From Chryseobacterium cupriresistens (GTDB taxonomy: Bacteria > Bacteroidota > Bacteroidia > Flavobacteriales > Weeksellaceae), in the NCBI RefSeq assembly GCF_046614675.1, contig NZ_JBKKJT010000002.1:1-64000 (forward strand): a stretch of 64,000 nucleotides of DNA, given 5' to 3'. A program made the translations under genes and the position numbers. The notes under the pieces were generated by a model. The model ran no database searches. It saw only the letters and a program-made list of their open reading frames with translations, and was not told where the DNA came from. Of the stretch, positions 1-9,835 are shown piece after piece. Positions within the stretch are counted from its first letter, which is position 1; each line of letters opens with the position of its first letter.

Positions 1-130
1 AAGTGCGAAACTCGCCTCAAGATGAGACATCTTTTAAGGGTCGTTGTAGATGACGACGTTGATAGGCTATAGGTGTAAAGACAGTAATGTCATAGCCAAG
101 TAGTACTAATTACCCGTAGATTTATAGCCT
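1..130 (+). rRNA. 23S rRNA, 3' end (partial)
   Basis: The first about 130 bases read as the 3' terminal part of a bacterial 23S rRNA, including the conserved AGTACTAATTACCCGTAGA stretch near 101-119 that precedes the 3' end. The gene starts before the window. The exact 3' end cannot be fixed by eye and lies around 125-135. It is followed by a short spacer without a tRNA and then the 5S gene, so this is the distal end of an rRNA operon. Confidence 0.9.
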
Positions 131-275
131 ATGGTTGCTATATGAAATTATAATATAATAAATGACAAGTTCTTTATGCGCAGCGAAGGTTTTGTCTTTG
201 TGAAAGTTTTTATCGCTTAAAACGCAATAAGCTTAAGGCTTCAGGCCTAATGCTTAAAGCTATATACCTTCTTTA
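131..275 (+). other. 23S-5S spacer
   Basis: About 145 bases of AT-rich spacer between the 23S and 5S genes. It contains no tRNA-like cloverleaf and no open reading frame of note. It should be processed out of the rRNA precursor. Confidence 0.6.
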
Positions 276-383
<108 letters not shown>

Positions 384-395
384 TATTTTATTTTT

Positions 396-431
396 AAAAA
401 ATCCTTTATCATTGTGATAAAGGATTTTTTT
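396..431 (+). terminator. rRNA operon terminator
   Basis: A perfect 16-base inverted repeat (arms 396-411 and 415-430, loop TTG) ends in a run of T. It sits 13 bases after the 5S gene and is an unambiguous intrinsic terminator for the rRNA operon. Confidence 0.92.
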
Positions 432-1024
432 GTTTTATACCCAAGCTAAGCTTATAAGCAATAAGCAATGAATAATAATTGATAAACGATACATCAATCA
501 ACTATGATTGATCAACTATCACTTATCACCTATCATTGATCACTTATGCTGGACAGCATACACTCCAATTGTCACTCCGTAGGAGTCTCAACAAAGTATC
601 ATCAAACAATTTTACAGTATCAAACCGTCTGAGTTAAAAAAATCATAAAGACTCTAATAAAGGAGGCTGGATTCCTGCGGAATGATACGATTGGGGATAT
701 ATGAACTCACGATTTAAGCTGATCATTTACAACAGTCACTCCATAGGAATCTAGACAAATCCATTATTTTATTAAACTCAATCCCCACAAAGTACAAGAT
801 TCAGACTAGAGCTCTTTTAACTTTAAATTTTACTTAATTATTTAAGTATCAAAAGCTTTACACTCATAGTAATGATTGAATATGTTGTGATTAGAATAAT
901 TTGGTTGCTTTTATTAATAGATTTGGCATAAATAATTAATGATTGTATATTAATTTAATGATAATTACGTTTATTTGTTGAAATATCTAGTGATATTGTT
1001 AAATATATACCAAATCTAATTTTT
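432..1024. repeat. Gene-free spacer with REP-like repeats
   Basis: This 590-base stretch between the rRNA operon and susC has no credible gene. It holds imperfect TGATTGATCA/CTATCACTTATCA-type tandem motifs near 481-545. It also holds three copies of a short motif close to GTCAYTCCRYAGGARTC: plus strand at 571-587 and 735-751, and inverted at about 669-685. These look like degenerate members of a dispersed intergenic repeat family. The AT-rich last 200 bases (830-1024) should hold the promoter of the SusCD operon, but I see no perfect TAnnTTTG box. Confidence 0.55.
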
Positions 1025-3922
1025 ATGAAAAAAACCATTTTTAAGGTTGGACTGCTCCAATCCTTATTCTTTTTCGGTGGATTGTATGCACAAAGTGATT
1101 CAACTAAAGCGTCAAAGATTGACGAAATAGTTGTTACAGCTTATGGTGTAAAAAAAGAAAAAAAAGCGCTTGGATATTCTTTCCAGGATGTGAAAGGACA
1201 AACCCTTGTTGACGCCAAAGAAAATAATGTTACCAATGCGTTAGCAGGAAAAGTTGCCGGGTTATAAGTGATTAAAGGAAGTTTTGGACCAGGTTCTTCC
1301 TCCAAAATTAACCTGCGGGGATTTAATTCGTTTACAGGAGATAATCAACCTCTTATTGTGGTAGATGGAGTTCCGTTAAGTAATAGCTTAGGATCAAAGG
1401 CTAAGCAGAATGGAAAAGATTCTAATAACGATTTCTGGAATCCGGATCTTGATATGGGGAATGGTCTAAGTGATATCAATCCGGACGACATTGAAAGTCT
1501 TTCTGTTCTGAAAGGTGGTGCTGCTTCTGCTCTTTATGGCTCCAGAGGTGGAAACGGTGTTATTTTGATTACTACAAAAACCGGTAAAAGAAAAGGGGGA
1601 TTAGGAATTACATATTCTACAAGCTTAGGTTTTGAAAATATTTTTATGAAACCTGATTTGCAGCATAGTTTCGCACAAGGAAGTAATGGTTTGGTCAATC
1701 CTCAAGGGACCGACAATACAACTTCCTGGGGACCGACTTTTGAAGGTTCAAATATGACAGTCCACGATAACTTAAAAAACTTTTTTAAGACAGGAACTAA
1801 TTCTCAGCATACATTGAGCTTTCAGGAGAACATTGGTGAAGGATCGAGCTTGTACACTTCTGCTAATTATTTAAGCAGTAATAGCCAGATTCCGAACTCA
1901 AAATATGAGAGGTTCAATTTTATGGCGAAAATGAATTCTAATTTTGGGGCTAATAAAAGATGGACTACTGAGGTGAAAGCTCAATATATGAGTGTTAAAG
2001 GTACAAACAGACCCTCTGCAGGGCAAGGTGACGGGAATTACTACCCAGCAATCCTTCTGATGCCTCAAAATGTTGATATAAGAGATTATCGTGAGGGGCA
2101 GATGCAAAATGGAGTGACATCGCGCTGGATAACCTCTAATGGAATTAATCCCTATTGGACTGCTTATAATGCATTGAACGCTGATAAAAAAGACAGGTTT
2201 TTATTAAACGGTTATCTTAAATATCAATTTAATAACTGGCTGAGCGCAGATGTAAGATTAGGAACGGATTTCTATTCTTTAAATACGGATGCGAGAGTTT
2301 GGACGGGATCCAGACGTAATAATTCTTACTCTACCGGTCAGGAAAAGTTTTATGAAAATAATTATATCATAAGTCTTAATGCTAAAAAAGATGATATTGT
2401 TGGTAAATGGGGAGGATCGCTTTCTGTTTATGGACAGATGATGGAAAGCAGGGATAAAGCATTATATTTTTCCACACAAAATCTCGTTATTGCCAATGTT
2501 TTCAGTACGTCTAATACGAGTGATCTTGCTTCTGTTACAACAACCGAAGTTGATATGTGGAAAAAAATTAATTCAGTATTTGCTGCTGCTGAAATTAATT
2601 ATGACGGATATTGGTTTCTGAATGCTACGGCAAGAAATGATTGGTCTTCTACTTTGAATATAAATAACAGGTCTTATTTTTATTCTTCTGTGAGTACTTC
2701 ATTAGTTTTGACAGATATGCTGAAAAAATTAAATGGTACTACTTTAAATGCCTTAACATTTGCTAAGCTTCGCGCGGCCTACGCAATTGTGGGTAACTCT
2801 TTACCTCCTCACAGCTTGTACAATACATATATTGCTTCCACTGATCCAAACGGACATATTGTACTTGCAAGAAACAAGATACTTTTTAATCCGGATTTAC
2901 ATGCGGAAAAGCTTAAAACTTTTGAAGTTGGAGCAGACATGAAGTTTTTTGACAGAGTGTCCCTGGATGTAAGTTATTTTAATAATAATGCCACCGATCA
3001 GCTTATAGCCATTCCGATAAATCCACTTTCCGGATATGAGAGAATGATGATCAATTCAGGAGGGTTGCATAACAAAGGGTTTGAATTCGTAATGAACACG
3101 GATATCTTTAAGAAGGAAAGCTTTGTGTGGAATGTCAATGCCAATTTTTCAACGTTAAAAAGCAACATCGATAAAATTGATGGAATTGTTTCAAAGTACC
3201 CTTTATCAGGTTTTGATAACGTTGCTTTCTTTGCAGAAGTAGGAAAACCTTACGGAGCGATTTACGGAACGAAATTCCTGAGGGTAGAGGATACCAGCAG
3301 TCCTTATTACGGAAAATTGATTGTGGATCAAAACGGATTACCACAGGCAACTCCTGATCAATATTATCTCGGAGATCAAACCCCAAGAGCTTTATTTGGT
3401 TTTACAAACAGCTTTGTTTATAAAAATATTGGACTTTCATTTTTAATTGACGGAAGAATCGGAGGTAAATTTTTCTCTGCAACACAGGCTGCATTACAAG
3501 CGAATGGACTTGCTGCAGATACTGCACCCGGAGGAAAACGTGATAATATGATTTTAGATGCCGTAGTGGAGGGAAATGGCGGTTATACAGCAAATACCAA
3601 AGAAATTACTCAACAGGATTATTGGGGAGCTGTGACATCCGGAAACTTAGGAATTACAGAGCAAAACATTTATGATGCTACCAATATTCGGTTAAGAAAT
3701 ATTCAGCTGACCTATAATTTTCCTAAAAGTATTTTCCAAAAACTAGCCTTACAGAGTGCTAAAGTAGCTTTTACGGCCAATAATGTATGGATGATCTATA
3801 GCAAAGCTAAAGGAATCGATCCGGAATCTGTATTCGCAATTAATTCTAATGCTACAGGATTTGAAAACCTTGCTTTTCCTACTTCAAGATCTTATTTATT
3901 TACAATCACTTTAGGCTTTTAA
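1025..3922 (+). pseudogene. SusC/RagA-type TonB-dependent receptor, interrupted by in-frame TAA
   Basis: This is a SusC-like outer-membrane TonB-dependent transporter of 965 codons, except that codon 81 (1265-1267) is TAA. Codons 1-80 carry a signal peptide (about 1-22), a TonB-box-like DEIVV at 33-37 and the start of the plug (GKVAGL). Reading resumes in the same frame at 1268 with VIKGSFGPG, the rest of the plug (NLRGFNS, PLIVVDGVP, ALYGSRGGNGVILITTKTG) and a full barrel ending in F. The stop aligns with a polar residue of the other two SusC proteins here (GLNV, GVTV), so CAA (Gln) to TAA is the simplest explanation. A restart at GTG 1268 would make a protein with no signal peptide. There is no N-terminal carboxypeptidase-like domain. 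It is paired with a susD 15 bases downstream. It could be a real null allele, suppressed in vivo, or a sequencing error. Confidence 0.88.
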
Positions 3923-3937
3923 TTAACAACTGAAACA

Positions 3938-5833
3938 ATGAAAAAATATATCTTATCATTTTTTACGATTGGTTTACTATGTACTTCATGCAATGATTTT
4001 GAAGACATTAATAATAACCCGTTTGCCGTAGACGCTAATAAGGCAGAACCCGAATATTTATTAAATAACTCAATTCTCGGTGCCCAGCAGGATCCTAATA
4101 TTGCAGAACGTGTTTTTGTTTTATACTGGAAAACGGCAGCAAGACAGCATTTGACAACCGGAATTGCAGGTGGAACTTACGATGATTCCTGGACTTCTGA
4201 ATATTGGAAATACATTTCGGACTGGCTGAATAATGCGAATGCGGCCATTCAGTTGGCTAATGAAAAAAAGGCGGCCGGACAGGGAAAACCTTATTATGAT
4301 AATGTCATTCAGGTTTCCAGAATTTGGAGAGCTTATTTAATGAGTGAATTTTCGGACAATTTCGGACCTCAACCGATTCACGCTTTTCAGGGAACGAATC
4401 CTACTTTTAATTCTGAAAAAGAAGTGTATTATTTTATTTTGGAAGAATTGAAAGATGCAGTCACAAAAATGGACACAACGCAGGGAGTACCATCAAATGC
4501 TAATGCTTATGATATGGTTTATGGGTTTAACTGGACTCAGTGGGTAAAGTATGCCAACTCTATGAGGATGAGAATTGCTATGAGAATCGCCGAAGTAGAT
4601 CCTTCAAAAGCAAAAACAGAATTTGAAGCAGCGGCTAATTCAAATATGTTTATCGCTACAAGTACAGATAATTTTAAAGTTGCTGAAAAACCGGGATGGG
4701 ATGCGCTAACAGGTGTAATGTCCAGAGAATGGAACTCTCAGATTTTATCAGCAACCCTTAATAATTTATACATTGGACTAGGAGGAGTAAATTCTACAGA
4801 CCAATTACCAGCAGCTCAACATGCACAGGTAAAGGCATCTGATTATATCGGTATAAAATATGATCAACAGTTCACTACAATGACCAATGACCCAAGTGCA
4901 GGCTACTGGCTGGACGGATTACCCAATAAAATAGATCCGAGAGCCTATAAAACATTCTATATTCCGGGGGATCTTACAAGCCCGGTTTACTCATTGTATC
5001 CGACTTATACCAATCAGGCAACTACCAATCACGGAGATCTTACGTTTGAAGACAATTCTAAAATAACAATAAATACCGTAAATACCTGGAATGCCTATAC
5101 CATTGGAAACTGGGGCGTAAAAGGACAGAGAAACGGCTTGAGAAATGTAGTAGGATGTATGCCGGCTTTAGGTAAGCAGTATAGAGAAAGTAAGAATGCA
5201 AGAATATTTTTTGCAAGTTGGGAAACCTATTTCCTTCTGGCAGAAGCTGCATTGAAAGGCTGGACAGTTCCAATGAGTGATGAAGCTGCATATAATAAAG
5301 GAATTCAGGAAAGTTTTGTTTATAATGGAGTTTCACAATTCTATGGTCAATATAGTGCTTCAACGGATTATAACCGTGACGGTACTTCTGTTTCTTATAG
5401 TCATATTACAGAACCGGGAGCAAGCCATACCATGAAATATAAAGATCCTGTAACCGGGAATTTGGTTTCTGTTGAAATTAAATATCCTGTCAATACCATT
5501 TATAAGAACGGATCGGTAAAGAATGATAAACTGACAAAGATTATTACCCAGAAATATATTGCCAATATGCCTTGGTTACCGTTAGAATCCTGGAATGATC
5601 AGAGAAGACTTGGGCTGCCATTTTTTGAAAACCCTGCCATTGAAGCTCCATTGCCCAACCTTCCTAATCTGAGCTCAGGGAACTATATGACGAATTCTAT
5701 TCAGAACTTCCCTCAGAGATTAAGATATCCAAGTACTTTCAGAAATACTGATCAGTCTGGATATGATAAAGCTGTGCAATTACTTGGTGGTACGGATGCT
5801 GTACTGACTCCTCTTTGGTGGGCCAAACATTAA
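3938..5833 (+). CDS. SusD/RagB family outer-membrane lipoprotein
   Basis: Surface-exposed substrate-binding lipoprotein that would cap the SusC barrel encoded just upstream (15-base gap, same operon). The signal peptide ends in a lipobox with Cys18 (LLCTSC). The body shows the alpha-helical TPR-like pattern of the SusD-like_2 group, with W- and Y-rich helices in the first half (TSEYWKYISDWLNNANAAI, residues about 87-105). A C-terminal segment carries the family signature around LPLESWNDQRRLGLPFF. At 631 residues it is longer than the usual 500-550. The ligand cannot be told from sequence. Because susC is interrupted, this SusD may have no working partner. Confidence 0.9.
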   Translation: MKKYILSFFTIGLLCTSCNDFEDINNNPFAVDANKAEPEYLLNNSILGAQQDPNIAERVFVLYWKTAARQHLTTGIAGGTYDDSWTSEYWKYISDWLNNANAAIQLANEKKAAGQGKPYYDNVIQVSRIWRAYLMSEFSDNFGPQPIHAFQGTNPTFNSEKEVYYFILEELKDAVTKMDTTQGVPSNANAYDMVYGFNWTQWVKYANSMRMRIAMRIAEVDPSKAKTEFEAAANSNMFIATSTDNFKVAEKPGWDALTGVMSREWNSQILSATLNNLYIGLGGVNSTDQLPAAQHAQVKASDYIGIKYDQQFTTMTNDPSAGYWLDGLPNKIDPRAYKTFYIPGDLTSPVYSLYPTYTNQATTNHGDLTFEDNSKITINTVNTWNAYTIGNWGVKGQRNGLRNVVGCMPALGKQYRESKNARIFFASWETYFLLAEAALKGWTVPMSDEAAYNKGIQESFVYNGVSQFYGQYSASTDYNRDGTSVSYSHITEPGASHTMKYKDPVTGNLVSVEIKYPVNTIYKNGSVKNDKLTKIITQKYIANMPWLPLESWNDQRRLGLPFFENPAIEAPLPNLPNLSSGNYMTNSIQNFPQRLRYPSTFRNTDQSGYDKAVQLLGGTDAVLTPLWWAKH

Positions 5834-5850
5834 TTAAATTTACATACTAA

Positions 5851-5891
5851 AAAAAACAATTCTTTTCTGATTTTGAAAAGGATTGTTTTTT
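5851..5891 (+). terminator. Bidirectional terminator between susD and the subunit operon
   Basis: Inverted repeat with 17-base arms (5851-5867 and 5875-5891), with A-rich and T-rich flanks on both sides. It lies between convergent operons, so it can end the SusCD transcript on the plus strand and the minus-strand operon at 5973-11310. Confidence 0.85.
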
Positions 5892-5972
5892 TATATACAA
5901 ATTGACTGAATATATCTTTAAATGGATTGTTCAATTAATTATGATAAGTTGGATATGGATTGGCTTTGGAGT

Positions 5973-6542
5973 TTAATTGGCTCCAATTGTAAAAACTACC
6001 TGAGTACTATAAGCCGCCGCAGGAATTGTTACAGAAACGCCACTAATCTCTAATTGTACACTAATAGCTGAGTAATCTACACTATTGCTGATTCCTAATA
6101 ATCCTGTAAAAGTAATAGTTGATAGCGTTACGGCACTGGCTTGAAGTATTTCTATATAATTGGCCGTTCCACCAGTAATTGTTGCGGTGCATCCCAGGCA
6201 AAGTCCATTTATCTTAGTAGTACCTCCACTTCTTTTCGCATAGAGTTTCAAAGAGCTGTTCCAGGACGTTGGAGCAAGCTGCATGGATATTTTAGCACCT
6301 GAGGCTGAAAGAACATTCAGAAAAGATCCTGGTAAATTGCCTGATAGTGTTAACTGAGAAGGATTCTCATAGGTCCCGATATAGTTACTTCCTGCCTCCG
6401 TAATGGCAGGTACACTGGCAGTCCAGCTCGTTCCTGCAATGTTTATAGTTTGCCCTTTAAGGCAAGCACCTGCTATTAAAGCAATAATATATAGATATTT
6501 TTTTAAGAACTGTTTTTTTAAAAACGGGCTTTCTATTTTCAT
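5973..6542 (-). CDS. Small secreted subunit-like protein, last gene of assembly operon
   Basis: I do not recognise a named family. The 189-residue protein has a hydrophobic N-terminus (about 14-31) ending ...LKGQ, likely a Sec signal peptide. A Ser/Thr/Gly/Ala-rich, beta-strand-like body follows. A CLGC pair in the middle could form a disulphide or bind metal. The end SVTIPAAAYSTQVVFTIGAN alternates polar and hydrophobic residues, like the C-terminal strands of the two other subunit-like proteins of this operon (6552-7085, 10732-11310), although the rest is not alignable by eye. It lies 9 bases after the previous gene. As the last and divergent member it may be a minor or tip subunit, but that is inference from gene order only. 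Confidence 0.75.
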   Translation of the reverse strand: MKIESPFLKKQFLKKYLYIIALIAGACLKGQTINIAGTSWTASVPAITEAGSNYIGTYENPSQLTLSGNLPGSFLNVLSASGAKISMQLAPTSWNSSLKLYAKRSGGTTKINGLCLGCTATITGGTANYIEILQASAVTLSTITFTGLLGISNSVDYSAISVQLEISGVSVTIPAAAYSTQVVFTIGAN

Positions 6543-6551
6543 TTTTTAATT

Positions 6552-7085
6552 TTATTCTGTGATGGTGTAGGTGATGACAATTGCTGTATTGGCTTGTGCC
6601 TGTAAATTGGCATACGTGTTGGTGGAAAGCGATATGGTAAGTCCATGACCATTATTGGCCCCGTTTCCAGTATATGCTCCACCAATACCGCTAATAATGG
6701 TAGTAGGAGTGGTAGTAAGGGTAACCTGTCCTGCAGATGTTCCCAATGTTCCGCCTCCTGCTCCGGAAGCCGCAGCTGCCTGCAGCCTTATATTGACTCC
6801 GGCAATAACTTGATTCACAGATGCTGTAATTCTTTTTGTAAGTCCTCCGGAAGCAATAGCAGATGTATAGTTTATCCACTTTGATGTATTGGGAGTCGGT
6901 GCTCCAACAGCATTTCCAGCTTCTGTAGGAGCTGTAAAATTTAACACAATACTTCCTGTAGGCTCAATGTCCATTAAAGTTACTACAGGCAATGTAAGAC
7001 TAATAGTAGTATTTGCGGTCTGGGAATAGATTGGCCCGGATACAACACAAAATGCAATTAATAATAGGGTACGGATCAGAATCAT
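6552..7085 (-). CDS. Secreted pilin-like subunit B, paralogue of 10732-11310
   Basis: A 177-residue exported protein with a signal peptide to about residue 21 (ending YSQ). It is clearly paralogous to the first gene of the operon: both share SI/TISLTLPVV-type N-terminal strands followed by DIEP, then FTAPTEAGN, GTLGTSAG, IISGIG.AYTGNGANNGH.LT, and a C-terminal strand ending YTIT/S. The composition is rich in Ala, Gly, Thr and Asn with no Cys after the signal, which fits an extracellular beta-structured subunit. Its start codon overlaps the stop of the barrel gene by ATGA (7082-7085), so the two are translationally coupled. Adhesin or fibre subunit is the best guess. A function for the family is not known to me. 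Confidence 0.82.
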   Translation of the reverse strand: MILIRTLLLIAFCVVSGPIYSQTANTTISLTLPVVTLMDIEPTGSIVLNFTAPTEAGNAVGAPTPNTSKWINYTSAIASGGLTKRITASVNQVIAGVNIRLQAAAASGAGGGTLGTSAGQVTLTTTPTTIISGIGGAYTGNGANNGHGLTISLSTNTYANLQAQANTAIVITYTITE

Positions 7086-9835
7086 CTCTTCTTTTTTATT
7101 TCATTATATCCTACTTTCAAGGATTCCTTTTGATATTTGATCTCTATCTGCTGTTTGACAACATTGATTGTTATTTTCTTTGTTTCCGAAGGCTGTAAAG
7201 TAAATATAAATTTGTCCGTTGAAATTTTATAACGCTTGTCCAATCCATTGCGGTAAACTTTCACAGTCCAGTCTCCCGGACGCAGATAGGTGAAATCAAA
7301 ATCTTCTCCTATGTTGCATACTTTACGGTAAGTCTGATCGTTATTGGTAGCTTCCACAATAATACTTTCTTTTTTCTTCTTTCCTTTAGCAGATGGCAGC
7401 TGGCCAAAATCATTTTGATCTTTATCTCCGGTTTCCAGGAACTTAACATGCCCCTGAACAGTCGCCGCTGTTGTTAATCCGAAATTAAATGTATTTTCCT
7501 TATTGAGTAATGAAAGCGCTGCAGGAAAAGTCTGGGTTGGAATATCATTGATTTCTGTCGTGGAACGGTCTATTTCAAGAAAATAGTTGCCGGGAATAAC
7601 ATTTTTAAACATATAATTTCCATCCTTATCCGTAACAGACAGATAACTTCCAAGTATTAGTCTTATTCCTTCTGTTTTTTTTAATCCTAAGCTGCTGACA
7701 TTTCCGGACAGTGAAATATACTCGGCAATTTTTTGTACAGGAACGTTGGGGCGCCAGGTATAGCGCATGGAAAATATAAAATCTTTATCTCCGATTTCCC
7801 CTCTTTGTAGTGAATACCTTCCGGAAAGATCAAGTTCGTTCCCCTGAAACAGCTGTTGATGAAAAAGAAGCTCAAACAGATTTCTGTCTTTAAAATATTC
7901 CTCTGGCATGTAATTGTTCTGATAAAAGATACTTAAGCTGGTCTTATCAGAAAACTTGCTGAAGATTCTCGCTCCGTAATAAAAATTTCTCTGGTTTTGA
8001 AGCTGATATCTTGAGCTTATAGCATAACTTCCGAAGATGTTAAATGAGGTACTGAATTTTTGAAATGAAAGATTCGCAGAATAAAAACTGGAATTTCCAC
8101 TAAATCCAGTCATATAATTATCTGTTTTACCGAATTGTCCATCCAGATTGACCTGGAAAACTCCTATTTGCTGATTAATACTCACCTTGAAGTAACGTTC
8201 ATAGTAATCAAACTGCTTTGGTTCCAAACGGTCTTTATAAGTTTGATATCCATTATTCAGGATGATGAAACCAGTAGGAATATATTTGTATTGCACTCCA
8301 TATTGAAAATACTTTCTGTACGGGGCGGCCAGTAGCAATGTATCTCTCTGGAAATTTTTGGCATCCTGCATATAATTGGCAAATACGCTGATTTTTTTGG
8401 TGATATTATAATAAATATTACCGTTAAAGGTATTGGTATTGGTGAAATATCCGGCAAAATCAGGGCTGGCTCTCATATACATCAGACTTCCGTTTAATTT
8501 TTTAAATACAGCTTCTGCCTGTAATAAATAAGCTGTTCCATCAGTGTTCTTCGTTGTACTATATGCCAGTTCTCCGGAAAGATTGATATTTTTTGACACT
8601 TTGAATTTTCCTTTAGCATATGATAGATGAGCATCTGAATCAAGTCTTACATCTCCAAATCTGATTTCTTCCTTCCTCGGGGTTTTGTAGAGATAGCCCA
8701 CAGAAATTTCGGACTCTTTCCGGATTTTAAAAGCTGAATACATATTAAATTCATCTTTAATATCTCTGAAGAATCTGGGATGATTGTAGAATCCCCCAAA
8801 GCTTATTTTATTAAAATCATAGCGAATTTCTGCCCCGCGCCCATATCTTGCAAATTCTGTAAGATAGGATGAAGAGTAGGTTTTATCACCTAAATGAATA
8901 GAAAGATTGTTCCGTTTATAATTCACAAAATATTCTTCATATTGAGTAAATGTATTGATTTCTACAGGATTGTGAGTAACTGCTCTAAATTCAATCTGGT
9001 TTTTATTATTCTTGTCCAGTGTTCCTTTACCATAGATTTCACCCTGAAAACCATCGTGATAAACTCCCATATTCTGCATTCCGATAAAAGATAGGGAGAG
9101 GGCAACAGGAAGTCTGTGATAAATATCGTTTTCAGATGGCTTTACTGAAATTACCTGAGTAGTTGCGTAGACATCCTGAATTTCTTTGGGACGACTCTTC
9201 GGGTGTACCGAAAGATTTAGGTTTTGAAATTCATTTTGAGCAAGTTCAGGACTTGTTACTTTGTGAATCGTAATAATTTTTGATTCATTGGGGGCAAGAA
9301 CAAGGGATGACTCGTTATCAACTACAGCATTTTTACTTTCAAGAACAATGTTTTCTGTAACATTACCATTATTTTTCAAAAGGAAAGAAGCACGGATTGT
9401 TTCGCCTGCTCTTACAAATTCAGGGGTATTTAAAGCCGTTACCAAAAGCTTTCTGTTTCCGGAAACTACGATTTTTGAATTTTTTGTAAAAGCTGTTCCA
9501 TTACTACGATCTGTAATGTTCAGGGTTACAGAATAAGTACCCTGTCCTGTTTCTGTTCCGACACGTAATGGAACCAGATATACTGATGTTTCATACGGAA
9601 GAATCTGAAATTCTCCTTTTGCCAGAATAGGATTGATTGAGGAACTTGATGTGACAACTGAAATATCATATGTTTTGGTTTCCTTCGAATTATTTTCGAA
9701 TGTGAAGGGAATAGAAGTAGACATTCCCGGCAATAAACTATCTTTTTTACTGATCAACCTGTTGGGTTGCTCTTGGGAAAAAATAAATACCGGGAATAGT
9801 GATATGATAATAAATAAAGTCCAAGTTCTAATCAT
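7082..9835 (-). CDS. Large outer-membrane barrel with Ig-like domains at both ends (usher-like)
   Basis: 917 residues. A signal peptide (about 1-20) is followed by two Ig-like repeats of NEW3/CARDB type (about 25-125 and 130-230), with the NNGNVTENIVLES pattern in the second. A long region (about 235-700) of short alternating strands rich in Tyr, Phe and Asn reads like a 20-plus-stranded outer-membrane barrel. A CnaB/carboxypeptidase-regulatory-like domain follows (about 705-790, SVTDKDGNYMFKNVIPGNYFLEID), then a further beta domain with PGDWTVKVYRNG (about 855-867). There is no TonB box or plug. It overlaps the upstream chaperone-like gene by 8 bases and the downstream subunit by 4. Size, barrel plus Ig domains and neighbours suggest a translocation/assembly platform analogous to fimbrial ushers. 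I see no direct usher signature, so the usher role is inference. Confidence 0.72.
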   Translation of the reverse strand: MIRTWTLFIIISLFPVFIFSQEQPNRLISKKDSLLPGMSTSIPFTFENNSKETKTYDISVVTSSSSINPILAKGEFQILPYETSVYLVPLRVGTETGQGTYSVTLNITDRSNGTAFTKNSKIVVSGNRKLLVTALNTPEFVRAGETIRASFLLKNNGNVTENIVLESKNAVVDNESSLVLAPNESKIITIHKVTSPELAQNEFQNLNLSVHPKSRPKEIQDVYATTQVISVKPSENDIYHRLPVALSLSFIGMQNMGVYHDGFQGEIYGKGTLDKNNKNQIEFRAVTHNPVEINTFTQYEEYFVNYKRNNLSIHLGDKTYSSSYLTEFARYGRGAEIRYDFNKISFGGFYNHPRFFRDIKDEFNMYSAFKIRKESEISVGYLYKTPRKEEIRFGDVRLDSDAHLSYAKGKFKVSKNINLSGELAYSTTKNTDGTAYLLQAEAVFKKLNGSLMYMRASPDFAGYFTNTNTFNGNIYYNITKKISVFANYMQDAKNFQRDTLLLAAPYRKYFQYGVQYKYIPTGFIILNNGYQTYKDRLEPKQFDYYERYFKVSINQQIGVFQVNLDGQFGKTDNYMTGFSGNSSFYSANLSFQKFSTSFNIFGSYAISSRYQLQNQRNFYYGARIFSKFSDKTSLSIFYQNNYMPEEYFKDRNLFELLFHQQLFQGNELDLSGRYSLQRGEIGDKDFIFSMRYTWRPNVPVQKIAEYISLSGNVSSLGLKKTEGIRLILGSYLSVTDKDGNYMFKNVIPGNYFLEIDRSTTEINDIPTQTFPAALSLLNKENTFNFGLTTAATVQGHVKFLETGDKDQNDFGQLPSAKGKKKKESIIVEATNNDQTYRKVCNIGEDFDFTYLRPGDWTVKVYRNGLDKRYKISTDKFIFTLQPSETKKITINVVKQQIEIKYQKESLKVGYNEIKKKR

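Noticed and set aside
131..275. tRNA gene in the 23S-5S spacer
   Set aside because: No cloverleaf, no TTC-loop motif (GGTTCRANTCC) or CCA end.
1268..3922. GTG at 1268 as a real start of a separate 884-residue protein
   Set aside because: The reading continues the upstream frame exactly, the conserved plug is cut in the middle and no signal peptide would be present. An interrupted single gene is more likely.
6645..6884. Plus-strand reading frame of 79 codons rich in Cys and Ser
   Set aside because: It is antisense to the subunit B gene, and its odd Cys/Ser composition is explained by the Ala/Gly/Thr-rich coding sequence opposite. It has no start context or homology pattern.
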